In this document: positions 33,335 to 44,549 of the stretch, piece after piece
Layout: each line of letters starts with the position of its first letter
Numbering within the stretch: the stretch's first letter is position 1
Source of the DNA: Malachius bipustulatus
Lineage: Eukaryota > Arthropoda > Insecta > Coleoptera > Melyridae
DNA: 64,000 bases
Assembly: GCA_910589415.1 (NCBI GenBank)
Contig: OU342632.1
Span: 53,061,341 to 53,125,340, forward strand
Direction: 5' to 3'
Position numbers and translations under genes: made by a program
The notes under the pieces: generated by a model
The model's database searches: none
What the model was told of the DNA's origin: nothing
Seen by the model: the letters and a program-made list of their open reading frames with translations, nothing else

Positions 33335-34330
33335 TCATAATATAATTTCTTCAGAATCTTCGTAGTTGTTGATATCATGAAGAAAATTAAGCAGTGGAGA
33401 ACGATATGTGTCTAGATGTTTATTTATTACTGTGTATTGTTGATTATGTAAACGTCTGTGAATATCTAGAGATTCAAGAAAATTTAATTTAAAATAATGA
33501 TCACAATGATGAAGTAATTTAATTTTGTTGTTGGCTGTTAGAGTTTTATTGTTTTCTATTAGGTGCTTTGCAAAATTTGATCTTTCTGGATTATGAGTCT
33601 ATAAGAGTTTAGGTGTCCGTTGTATCTAATTTCTAGGTTTCTAAAAGTTTGTCCTATATAAACGGAATTACAATGAGAGCAGTTTAATCGAAAAATTGCA
33701 GGTTTTTGTAATTTAGATAACTTTTCCTTTGCATTCAGCAATAGTAGAACTATTGCTCATAAAAGATTTGAATTAAATATTAAATGTATAGTGGTGTTAG
33801 AAATTTTCCTTAATATTTGTGTTGAAATGTTTCCAAAGTACGTTAGTGATGAATATTTTCCGATTCCATTGTTTTGTTGAGGATAAATGAGGTTTATGGC
33901 TAATTTGTGTTGTTTTTTTATAACAAGTTGTCTATTAATATTTTGCGATAACCATTCTATTTTACAATTTGTTTGATAATATAAATTTCTCTGTTAAAGT
34001 TGTTTACTGACAGTGGTATCGTAACAACTCTATATATCATTGAATTATATGCTAAAAGTTTGTGTGAAAATGGATGATTTTAATCGAATGGTATTGTCAC
34101 ATTTGCATGTGTTGGTTTCCTATAGACAGAAAAGTCAAACTGATTATTTAATCTTTTGATAGATAAGTCTAAAAAGCTTATAGAATAATTATTTTCCTCA
34201 CATTCTGCAGTAAACCTAATATTTGGATGTAAGCTATATTCATGAAATTATGAAAGTTAATTAAAAACTTAAGAAAGTTATCTAACTGTCCAGAGAAACC
34301 TACAAAACAAGAAAGAACATCAGAGTCTTC
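33335..34330 (-). pseudogene. Penelope-like element: RT C-terminus plus GIY-YIG domain
   Basis: The minus strand, with several stops and frame changes, encodes FDFSVYRKPTHANVTIPFD, HPFSHKLLAYNSMIYRVV and a later NGYR...ID block. These are the post-palm motifs of Penelope-type RT (F.VYRKPT.....HP..HK..A......R). Next is FRLNCSHCNSVYIGQTFRNL with RYNGHL, the GIY-YIG endonuclease: YIG and the following Arg are kept, GIY is lost. It closes with NFAKHLIENN, LLHHCDHYFKLNFLESLDI and a TGA at 33337-33335. Upstream of 34330 homology stops, so the N-terminal RT half is absent. Stops make it non-functional. Confidence 0.8.
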
Positions 34331-36766
34331 GTTACACGAGACCAGTCTTGTCTGGTATGGAGTCTCGCGGCATCACTAGTAAAATATAAAAATCAATGAA
34401 ATTTCTATTTCCAGAAATTAATTATTTTTGTTATCGTTACTGACGCGTGTTGCATTACAGAAAACTTACAATAATTTGTATATTTTGAACAAAGTGCATC
34501 CTACAACAAAACACATAAGATGACTTTTATCTTTTAAACAAAACGAGGTAGGTATACATTTCAACCAAATATGGCAAATTTACATTGAAGTCAGTGGCCT
34601 AGACTTAATTATTTGATAAAAAAGGTAACAATACACCCAGATCTCTGCCACTGGATTGAAGAATCTTTCAATGGGAGGATCAAACATGTAGGTACTTCAA
34701 TGAGTACAACAACTATCAAAAATTTCCAGTTAATCTGATCAGCCAGTTTTTAGACAGGTAATGAAAAAATATTAAATTTTTAGAAGAACATTAAACTCTC
34801 GAACACACATCTCGAAAACTGAATCTCCAACGACCCATGTCTATAGGAAAATTTTGACTTATATTTGACATTTCCTTTATGCCCTTTAATTTTGTAACCC
34901 CAATTCATTAACACCCTGTATAGAGATTCATAACCTGCTACTACAGTAAGGTAATTTTTGGATTTGCATATTAAAGGTTAGGAATAGTAAAATTAATTTA
35001 ATCATATTGAATTCGCGGTGCAGCAGTGAAAATAAATCCATAATAAGTATGGTAAATTTCAAGAAATATTATCATTCGTAATATCATTTTACTAATATCA
35101 ATCTTGTGTGCTTTATTAAACCGTAAACAATGTGTAGATTAATACCTAACAGTTCATTGGTACCTTTTTGCATTTGCCCGCTTGATAGGATAGGTATTAT
35201 AACTAGCTTCTCATAAAATATCGAAAGGCTCTCATAAAAAAATAATAACCGGCAGAATATTTATAAATTATTTTATTCTGACTGTGTGTTCCAACTGGTT
35301 ATTCTGGTATCGTGGGCGTGTATCCGTGTACATACCTTGATTCTCTTTCTGATGTAGTTTAAAGTCTTATGTAACACATTATGGAGAACATGACACATGT
35401 CAGGGCGAGATTAAACCGCGGTCACAATTAAAAATAGTCCAGGAACTCTTGGCATGCAACTTGTGCCCTCTCTGGAAATAAAATAAATGTCAGAAAATGA
35501 TGAGGGTTGCGAAATAAGGTCCTTTATTTCCCGATATGTTCTGAAAATATCGCTTTGTATCTTCGTTCCGCAGATTCCTTCCATTTAGATGGGAAGTCAG
35601 ATATTCACGTGGGCTACAACATGCAAAAACTGAAAATCTATCTCTACAGTCATCTATTAATCATTTACTTTTTTATTGTTTTAATTTTCAAGAATGAATT
35701 CCTATTCAGGTATAGGTACAATGACATTACAATATAAGTTACTTATTAAAAAAAAGGATCAATAAATGAATCGGATAGTTGTGAATTCGATACATTCGCA
35801 ACAAAGTGGAAGTAGAAGGTAATGTCTTCATATACATTATTTAACTTCAGTGATTCATGATCGTAAAATCAGGAGAAAATAATGGGGTTCAGAAAATTAT
35901 TATTATATGGCTTTTAAATCTGCAGTAAAAACTAATAGTAGGTAGCCTATACCTTCTTACAACGTACAAATTATCTTGCAGTAAACTGTACCATTTTAAA
36001 ATGTATATCCGTGTGTTATTAACACAGGATCACTTCAATAATGCGTATGATACAAAGTTTCTTCGCTGAATAGCACGAATCATGATATAAAATTAGTACG
36101 AATCTATAAAATACTGGTTTATTTATTTATGAATTAATTTATTAAATAAGTAGGTACCTATACCTAAAGAATCGCTGAGATGCACCTCATTAACACGTCC
36201 TTTTAGTATATTGAGGACATCACTTTACGAAAATCACCCAAACTCATGGAATGTCCACCGATCCTGACACCCATGCGCAGATCACGAAAAAATGGTTTTC
36301 CAAAATTGACCAAAATTGACGTAGTGGTTTAATGTCGAAATTAAATTTCATTTCGTTTGAAAATCAGCCATAAAATTCATCTTTAAATTTAACAAAATAA
36401 AACATTTTGCAAAATTTAATAATTTTACCCCTTTTTCTATTCACGCCACTGACTAACTTAATTTAATAAATGCACTTTTTCACACCACCTTTAAAGTTAC
36501 AGGGGATTCTTGAAAATCTAAAATTTGAAATTTTAGAGAAATAAACATCATGCATGTAAAAAAATTCGAATATCTCCGCCGTTTTTATTATTTTCTTCTT
36601 GAAATTTTTGAGGGTTAAAAATGTTATTAGTACCTATAGTTGTCTATAATAGGTACTGTAAAATTTCAGTTAAATCCCGTCGAAAATGTGCTAATAAAGG
36701 GTTATAGAAACTTAAATAAAAAGGCAAATTGTAGGTCAATGGGTATAAAATTTTATTAATAATAAT
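34331..36766. other. Long AT-rich stretch, nothing recognised
   Basis: No coding, repeat or palindromic structure found apart from an orphan MITE terminus AACACCCTGTATA at 34911-34923. Confidence 0.5.
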
Positions 36767-36808
36767 CTGTCTACCGGTTTCGGGCAAGGTCACCCATCAT
36801 CAGGACAG
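36767..36808 (-). ncRNA. Hammerhead-ribozyme-like motif (type I arrangement)
   Basis: On the minus strand the order is CTGTC (stem I), CTGATGA (catalytic core), an extra T, GGGT-loop-GCCC (stem II), GAAA (core), a minimal C-CG-G stem III, GTA as the cleavage triplet, and GACAG, which pairs perfectly with CTGTC to close stem I. Both invariant core boxes are intact. Very short stem III is known from hammerheads of Penelope-like retroelements, where they may act as dimers. The unpaired T between core and stem II departs from the textbook consensus. Penelope sequence on the same strand lies 2.4 kb downstream. Confidence 0.55.
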
Positions 36809-37480
36809 CTGAAAGTAAGTTAAGGAGGATTGTGAATTTTTAAACACTCTTGTGTGTATCGTCAATTAAATTTATCTGTGGTAGGTACTTACTTGTCAGC
36901 TTTACAAGACTTCCAAATAATACAGAGGCTGAGTAGGTATGGTAATACATGAGCGTGAACAATTTAAAATGGACCCCTTAGGGCAGTGACTAACTGGATT
37001 TATGTATCAAAAATTTGAAATAGAAATTAAAGATCCTTCCAAATCAAGAGATCGGCCTTTGGATTTGAAGATTCAAGTTACATAATTACCTAGTTGGATG
37101 ATAACAGATTACCTATATTATTTCTTTATTGAAAATGGCAAGTTACACGGACGAGTGTCATGAAGCGATCACTCTCCGGTACGGCTTTCAGAACAACAAG
37201 ATAAAATGGAGATCAGAATAAATCATCCGGGAGACCGATCTTTCTTCTCTCTTAACTCCAATGTACCTCTTCTTTCAGAAATGAAATAAGACAATTGACT
37301 GACTTGACGAATCTGAGTGACATTTAACATAAGGAGTAAAATTTAAATAAAAAGAAGAAGAAAGTAAATAAACACAACACTTCAACGTCATTTGAGATTA
37401 GAATGATGTATGTCAAATGACAATACATCATCTACTAGCATGAAAAACTTACAAAAATTACACTCATTTTTTTTTATTAA
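36809..37480. other. Unassigned DNA
   Basis: May contain the rest of the repeat that carries the hammerhead motif. No coding signal. Confidence 0.45.
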
Positions 37481-37499
37481 GTCAACTTAGTGGACTACT

Positions 37500-38180
37500 C
37501 TTGTTATGTGGTCGACTTGGCGCAAGTCTCGGTGATAGAGAGGGGGAGAACCAGGTATAAAAATGACGGGAGACGGTTTTTTGCCCTTAGGTTAGCTGTG
37601 AGTCGTGAGACAAAAAAAATTTCGGGTAAAGAACCGAGATCTCGGCGCGAGAGCGCCACAACCTGGGTGTGATGCAATCGCGAATCCTTCCATTACTCGC
37701 ACCGAGATATCGTCGTTTTAGTTCTTAGTTTTTTTTTGCCAAAACGAGAGTCACCGGGAGTAACGGACGGAGTTGGAGGCATAATTCAGGGGGAGGCAAT
37801 GAGTTTACTCAGGGCGAAAATAATTCACCCCTGTAAATTCGTGTTTCCCAAGTGCTGCCAATTTTTGTGCTGATCGGTGTATTAGGGGCGACTTGATGGG
37901 GAACCTATAAAAACACGGAATCGGACATAACTCTCACAGTTTTTGACACACATCTCGTAGTAAAAATCTGTAACGGTTCTGTGAACAATGTCAGCAACCA
38001 TTCCAGTCGTTATACCCGTTTATTTATAATTATTTTGTGTGACGATCGTTTCAATCGCACGGTATAGTAATTTTGTCGAACACTCGGTATAGTGCTCTCG
38101 GTTGCGCTTTGTGACGTACGACAGTACTGCTACCTTTCGACTCCATTCGGTTCAGTTGCTGATCTGGTGGTAGGGACAAG
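37500..38180 (+). promoter_or_regulatory. GC-rich segment with core promoter; LTR or host promoter
   Basis: Composition shifts to GC-rich over about 680 bp. A TATA box (TATAAAAA, 37906-37913) lies 30 bp upstream of TCTCACAGT (37932-37940), which fits an initiator. The segment starts TGTTATGTGG (37503), reminiscent of an LTR 5' end, and TGGTGGTAGGGACAAG (38168) could be read as a primer-binding site. However, I see no convincing CA-ended LTR terminus and no target duplication. No domain is recognisable in the 60-codon frame at 37490-37672. Confidence 0.35.
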
Positions 38181-38432
38181 AGGTTGAAGTATGCAAGTAT
38201 GCAAATGCATAATTATCCTAAGCCTAGATCAGCAACACCTATGGGCATCGGCGAGAGCAAGTTGGCTGGCACAAATTTTAGATCATTTTTTCGTCTTATT
38301 AATTAATTTATTTTTCAACATTGCTATTATTAATAATTGTGGCATAATTTAATTGTTATATTATCACGTGAAGAGATCGGTTACTTTATTGCGACACCAT
38401 TCTCTCTCGAGGGTTCAATCTTCGTCATGGTT
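38181..38432. other. Unassigned spacer
   Basis: Includes a short inverted pair, TTGCTGATCTGG (38157) and CTAGATCAGCAAC (38224). Nothing else. Confidence 0.4.
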
Positions 38433-38560
38433 TTGCGGCAAACAAAACTCAGGAAGTTTTGATTGCCGTCGTGGTCAAACCGAAATATTTTGTGGAGTAA
38501 GAGGTCTATTTTATAAGAACAAGAATCAAGGCACACTGGGAATATGAAAATGTGTCTCGG
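38433..38560 (+). repeat. Dispersed repeat shared with 1917-2045
   Basis: Second copy of the unassigned repeat, with CGAAATATTTTGTGGA, AAGAATCAAGGCACACTGG and GAAAATGTGTCTCGG. The copies are in the same orientation. Confidence 0.6.
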
Positions 38561-38738
38561 AATTAATTATTATTCGAGCGATAGTAACTTCCGTCGCGAA
38601 TTTTCAATGGAAGCTGTAGGTATTATTATTATAGAATATTTGATTCAGAGTATATTGGGAGGGCAGGTCAGCGGGTCGCTGTCCAGATTGGCCGCTTGGC
38701 CGTCATCCAGAGACGCCCGTTCTGCAAAATAAAACATA

Positions 38739-39058
38739 GTGAAATCAAAATAAACAGCACGGTGGGTTCGGGTTGCGCCATAGCATAGGTACACCCCAGG
38801 CAGACAACATGCATGCCAAAAACTGAGTGCAGTGCCCCCCAGTGTTAGGCAAGAGATGAATAACATGTTGTTAAACAACAGATAACTCATGTGAAAAGAG
38901 ATGAAAATTGTAGACAAGTATTTCGTCCTGTTTGGGACTCATCAGTAGGTACAATGTATCTACCAACACACTGCACAGTTTTGATTATAGAATCAAGTGA
39001 GTAGATCATTCTAGTGAAATCAAAATAAAGAGCACGCGGGTACGATGGGTTCGGCTTG
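38739..39058 (+). repeat. Local direct repeat pair
   Basis: TAGTGAAATCAAAATAAA followed by AGCACG...GGGTTCGG occurs at 38739-38780 and 39013-39055, about 274 bp apart. The family is unknown. Confidence 0.55.
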
Positions 39059-39079
39059 TTGTCTATGTAGGCCATGTCT

Positions 39080-41500
39080 TGGGAACCTGTATATTATCCT
39101 GCATAAAAGACTTTATTTTTCAATAATTACATTGCGAAAATAAAATTAAGTGCAATGATTTTTATTACATAATAATAACTATTATTGAATAGATAGGGAT
39201 TCTATAGCGCATTAAAGTAACTTTTACATTGCTAGGCAAGCTGCTTATAACTCACGTTATAACGCCTTGGTTGTTATTGGGCATTATTGACGTATAATGG
39301 GTAATTGAAAAATAAAATGATTAATAAGTTCAGCTCTTTATTATAGGTAGGTACATTATTTGCATTAAACAATCTTTGCAGAAAAAACTCTCCGAAAACG
39401 AGACATTTCTACAAATTATTATAATTACAATTTTTGTTTGTTTGCATTTGTACGGTTGTAATTGATTATCATGGGTAGAATCCACAAGAACTTATCATCG
39501 TTTTGGATAGTAAAAGGCAAATAATGGAAAAATGAATAAGTAGGTAAGTATTCACAAACTATTTGTGAAGAAATGAGCACTGGAGAATAAGCATTTTTGA
39601 AACTGGTCTCATAGTGATTCAATTGCACCCATGCAAATCGGACTCCAAAATAAACTCAAGGCAGGTCTGATCAAACTTCAATTAAATGAATGTTTCTTGA
39701 AATATTAATTCCTTTTCATATGGTAACGCCATTCTGCTGAATTCATTTTATATTAGTCAGATTGCAAGTATTTTGATTGAATTTAGAGTGTCAATTGAAA
39801 ATAGATTAGTAGATAGGTACAAAGAACATAACCGAATGAAATTATTCCCCTTTTAATTTCATTGCAAAAAAGGCTGGCAGGCATAGTAACATTATATTAG
39901 AGCATAAAACGGAAATCATAAATGTGTATTTTACACACATGTTCGACACTATTTCTTTCTGCGGAAAGCAAAATAAAGGAAAATAAATATCATAACACAG
40001 GTGCACAATGTAAACGTACCTATATCGCAAAGGTTCAGTTAATTTTTTCCGGTTGAACACCCGTATTCTCACCACAACTTGTCACTTGCTAACTTGTTGG
40101 GTACCTACTTATGATTTATAAGTTTATTAAGCATACAATTCATGATAAAAAAGTTAAATAATAAATACCTAACTGTTAACGAAGAAGTCTTACTGAATAA
40201 ACATTTAATTATAAGGCCTGTAACTTTGTTTAAAACGTCTCCTTTATAAAAAGGAAAGGTAAATGAATGAAAAGAATGATGCAAAAAGTACCTACCATAT
40301 CAATAGTGGGTGAAATTATAAAATGTGAAAACTGGAGATACTTACTATAAGAATGCTTGATAAAAAAAAGACAGTAACTTCAACCGTCAAATTTAGTTCT
40401 TCCAAAAATGGTTTGTATGAATGAAAAATAAGCAAAGAGTATATTAGAAGGCTGATTTTGAAACAATTCGGTTGCAGGAACTAATTAAAAATCTCTCAGA
40501 TATGATCACCAATTTTGAAATGCCCTGCATTGTCAAAATATTGTTCTGCAACCGCTGGAAATAAATTCTGCTTCCTTTTAGAAAAATTAATTACCGATAA
40601 AAACAGATCATTGAATATATTCACCATATTTAAAAACATTTCAATTTAAAATCAGTAATTATCTGAATAATTTTTGATTGATGATTAATAAAACATTAAT
40701 GTTTTAAATTAATAATGAATAATTTTTCATTATTTTCGTGCAACCGGACCTAAGTTTAATATAATCCCAACCTTAATGGTAATTGATAATCAAAATTACC
40801 TTTTGTAGAAGTGTTCCTTAAAATTCACAGCTTTTTTACGAGTTTTTCTAGTCTATATTACTGTTAGTCAAGTTTTTACAGTCATAATTACTAATAAATT
40901 ATTATAAATTTTTACTTAGGTAGTTATGCGAATAAAGTTGTTTTTGCTTTTTCTTGAAATTAAATCACTGAGAAAATACATATAATTAAGAATCAGTTTG
41001 ATAAGGGTTAAACCCAAAAATTATCACATAAAATTTAAAATGCATACCTAAACAAAATTACGTAGGTAATAGGTATGTAATTTTATTGTGTATTCTAAAA
41101 ATTACATAAGTATAATTTTTTACATACATCATAGCCTCGATTATTATGTGTGTGCGTGCGGTGAATGATTTTTTTTTATGCACACTGCTCTTTATGTGAG
41201 GTATATCAAGATATTTTAAATTGAAGAGAATTCTTTAAATAAGTAGGTATATCGATAAAAATATTGCCACTCCTATAATAGGTATAATTGGATCTTCCCG
41301 TATATTTTATTATTATTCGTTATAGGTATGAGATAGCTTTAGGCGCACTATGAATATTCAATGTATCCATTCACCATACCGGAATATTTTTCTTTTTTTG
41401 TTTTTTAATAAACCTCTTGCACTTCTTCATTTTTTATGCTATGCTATATATTGGTATACCTATACATCTATAAAATAAGATGTGATGATGACCATTTTGC
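39080..41500. other. Long AT-rich stretch, nothing recognised
   Basis: No coding, palindromic or repeat structure of note on either strand. Confidence 0.55.
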
Positions 41501-41960
41501 ACAGCCACGAACTAAATTTACAACCCAAACCCCATTGAATTCCTTCTGCTGGTATGTCCCATGATGGAGCCCCATGGACACCCCCCGTGAGCGGGGCGCT
41601 CTCTCCCCTCAACCACGGCGTGCTTGTAGAGGTCGCGCGATGCCGCTGCGTGCCTCTCAGAGTTGATTAGAGCGGCCGGCTTGCTCTCTGCATGGGGGCG
41701 ACCCCCGCGGCCCCTTATCGTTGGCCATATCGGACCGTTATAGCATGGAGTCCGCTGTAATTTATAGGCAAGGTGAGTCGGCTTCATTAGGAGACGGACG
41801 GCCGTTCTTCGCGTCTTGCCCCCCCATATTCCTTGCCCCGCGACCTGACGCGATCTCATATTCACCTCCGCAGCAAGGGTCGGATGTCTCTCGCTTGAGT
41901 GATTTAACTTGGGCAAAATTACCGACTGTAGATGCAAATGCAAATGGTGGTTATTGATTT
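41500..41960. promoter_or_regulatory. GC-rich block with splice-donor-like site; possible non-coding exon or promoter
   Basis: A sharply bounded, CpG-rich block in AT-rich DNA. On the plus strand GGCAAGGTGAGTCGG (around 41768-41782) contains AG/GTGAGT, the consensus 5' splice site. A 148-codon minus-strand frame (41518-41964) spans the whole block but is low in hydrophobic content and has no domain I know. It may be open simply because GC-rich DNA has few stops. A host promoter, untranslated exon or conserved element are all possible. Confidence 0.3.
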
Positions 41961-42313
41961 TCATAAGGTCTACTATATTATTACCTATTATTATTCAGAC
42001 AAATTAATATTGTAATTTTATTCGTGTCGCTCTATTAATGTATAAAAGCCATTTAGACGTAAACAAGATGCAACTTTCTCAATTTATTATTATGTTTTGA
42101 TTAGGTATAATGTCTTGTCCATCAAATATAAACCATCTCAATGAAGCTAAACAATTTGCTGATTAACAATACATTCTACTGAAAGTACCAATCAATTTTC
42201 TTGATTTAAAAGGGACGCCTGTATATGTATATCATTTATTAAGTTTCCAAACTGACTGAGAAAGTTTAATAACAATGATTTTCACAGTTTATGTTTACAA
42301 CAAGAAATGTACC

Positions 42314-42540
42314 TAACAGCCAATATTATAAAGACTCATTAGGCTAACGGGCAGATTTCTGTGCTCGTTTTTGAAGCTAATATCGACGTAAAATGACTTT
42401 TATTAACATTTTTGTAATTAATTTCATGTCAAGAATAGATTAAATTGAAAGAAATTCCACTTAGACTCGATACCTTCTTCAGAAATGACCATACAGAAAT
42501 CTGTCCGTTAACTTAATGAGCCTTTATAATACCCGCTGTA
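42314..42540. mobile_element. FB-I foldback MITE, copy 1
   Basis: A hairpin of about 227 bp has arms AACAGCCAATATTATAAAG and CTTTATAATACCCGCTGTA, then ACGGGCAGATTTCTGTG against CAGAAATCTGTCCGT. It matches the copy at 51332-51555 along its length. An FB-A fragment starts immediately at 42541. Confidence 0.8.
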
Positions 42541-42690
42541 AGAGTTATAAACAAACGAAAATACGCATTTTTCGTATATCTTAACTTTTCACGTGTTATC
42601 CTATAGGTACTCGTATATTATTGTGTGGATGAAATATCTATACCTAGGTACAGGTAAGTACAGAGTAATGAAAAATCTGAGGGATAAAAA
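42541..42690. repeat. FB-A fragment
   Basis: AGAGTTATAAACAAACGAAA, TATCTTAACTTTTCACGTG and TTATCCTATAGG match the FB-A core. Outer arms are absent. Confidence 0.55.
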
Positions 42691-43623
42691 TCATTTTTTA
42701 TACATGTAAGATCGTAATTTTATTCAGGAAAGATTAAATTCTACGATCATAAAACTAACATGAACAATAACATTATAAATGTCAAAGAATAATATAAACA
42801 TGTCAAAAGAAACCAAGGTAACAAAACATCAGTAGCACACTAGAAACGATCAACAATGTAGCACGTTTTTACACCTCCCCTCTCTGAGTCGCTTTTTCCG
42901 GATATGGCGACAACTTGTTTGAGTGGAAAAATGTTGAGATCTTCTTCTTCTTTCCGCAGGCGACTTCGTAAAAGTTATGAGAAATCCTTCTGGTGATTGG
43001 AAAGGGACCAACTCGAACAGGTGCCAATTTATTCCGATTTAGTTTGTTTCCATTTTCGATGTAGACAGTGTCGCCGATAATTTTCCTATTTTTTCACTTA
43101 TGGATTAAATTTAACTTCAATTTCTTATTTTAAAATCCTTAAAATGCTATGGATTTTTAGGATAGCGGTGCCATACTAACGCGACCGCATAATAAGACGC
43201 ACCTATGCATTTTTGGCTATCAATAAGCCATCATAATAGCAAAATGCGCAGACAACGTTTTATTAACGACCGCCCTGACAAGGCACCGCTGTGCTAGGAA
43301 AGCAGCTTTGTCTGCTGAATTTCTAGGCCTCATTTCTAAGTATAGGTAAGTGCCTACCTACCTCGGAAGTAAGGTGAAAGTTTGTTGATAACTTACAATA
43401 TACATTGTAAATTGAAAGTGTTACCCTCTGTTATGTGATACATTTCATAATTTCGAAAAACGTATTTTTGAAAAAAAGCTCGGATACATCGCAACTTAAA
43501 TTTCTTTTTAGGATCTTTAAAGCCTCAATTTCACTTCTTCTCCTATACACCCCTCCCCTGCCCCTTATACCTATAACGTTTACTTTTACTGGAAATTGAT
43601 AGTAGGTACTAATTTATCTTTGT
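42691..43623. other. Unassigned DNA
   Basis: A stretch at 42708-42870 resembles 9980-10540 outside the MITE (GTAAGATCGTAAT; ATTCTACGATC; TCAAAAGAAAC; GTAGCACGTTTTTACACC/ACG). The two loci therefore share an older repeat into which the 10010-10405 MITE inserted. The rest is not recognised. Confidence 0.5.
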
Positions 43624-43935
43624 GGGTCCCGTGGCGCAGTGGATAGCGCGTTGGTCCGCCATGCCGATATACCTTGGTTCGAAACTCACCAGCAGCCGAA
43701 TATTATTTGTTGTGTTTCTCGAGCCAAGATCGGGATCCACCTTGCGGAAGGCAACGGCAAACCACCGCAAGTACCCTTGCCTAGTAAAACCTTTCAAACA
43801 GTGCCGTTCGGACTCCGGCAATAAAAAGGGAGGTCCCATATGTCTGTGTAAACTGATAGCTCGCGCACCACAGACATATGCGAGAGGTAGCCTACGCCCG
43901 ATATACGGGTATGGCGCTGAAGAATAGAAGAATTT
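43624..43935 (+). mobile_element. tRNA-derived SINE
   Basis: The 5' head resembles a tRNA gene with an RNA polymerase III A box TGGCGCAGTGG (43632-43642) and B box GGTTCGAAACT (43676-43686) at a normal distance. It then runs into a non-tRNA body with GGCAACGGCAAACCACCGC and an internal hairpin (CATATGTCTGTG, 43837-43848; CACAGACATATG, 43869-43880). It ends in an A-rich GAAGAATAGAAGAA tail. Pol III would transcribe it and a LINE would mobilise it; which LINE is unknown. Frames across it are spurious. Confidence 0.8.
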
Positions 43936-44272
43936 ATCTTAGTAAGTATGAGAATATCTTAACTAAGTGTTCTTATACTACTTAAGAGTAATATCTCGGA
44001 AGTTTGGTAAAACACTTAATAGTTTTCGGTTAGTGCACCAGGGTGATAAATTTATAAATAAAAAGGGTTAAGCTTTTTTGGAATTACCGGTGGATTTAAA
44101 AATTCAAATCGAGGCTTAAAAGATGCTCAATTTAAGTTGACATATGGTATGCAAAGGATTATGACAGGCCAAATTAATGCTTGGGAAATAGGTACAACCA
44201 AATAGATTTGACGCTAATAAGTATCAAACTCAACAAAAATGGTTTGAGAATATAACAGGTTTTCTTATACGA
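43936..44272. other. Possible decayed LINE sequence
   Basis: Lies directly upstream of a LINE C-terminus on the same strand, but no readable motif is left. Confidence 0.35.
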
Positions 44273-44480
44273 GGCATTGTAAACTCGAAGCACACATTAG
44301 CAAGATTGGTCTACAAAATGATCAAACCTGTAGATTCTGCATGGGGAGGGACGAAACTCCTGGTCGAGCATGCAGTGCAACAAAGAAGATTCCGCTGTCT
44401 GGGTCTTTACTAAATAGCGGAAAAAGATTTATCATCTTTAGAACCATCGAAATTCCTAGATCTCCTCCGAGAACTGGAAA
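44273..44480 (+). pseudogene. LINE pol C-terminal zinc-knuckle fragment
   Basis: The plus strand reads GHCKLEAHISKIGL, then CRFC, then DETP and an Ala-Cys block. This matches the GH...L..HL..IGL.....CR.C...EET..H.L..C motif that ends Jockey/R1-type pol proteins after the RNase H region; the His-Cys pair of the motif is damaged. A frame shift follows, after which EPSKFLDLLRELE resembles the last helix. Nothing of the RT itself remains. Confidence 0.6.
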
Positions 44481-44549
44481 TGGAACTGGAACTGAAACTG
44501 ATACTGGATGGGGTGATATAATCGAATAGTCATCAGAAGGGGAGACGCA

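Noticed and set aside
43622..43927. tRNA gene, or coding sequence of 101 codons
   Set aside because: The A and B boxes are present but the arms do not fold into a full tRNA and the sequence runs into a SINE body; the frames are chance.
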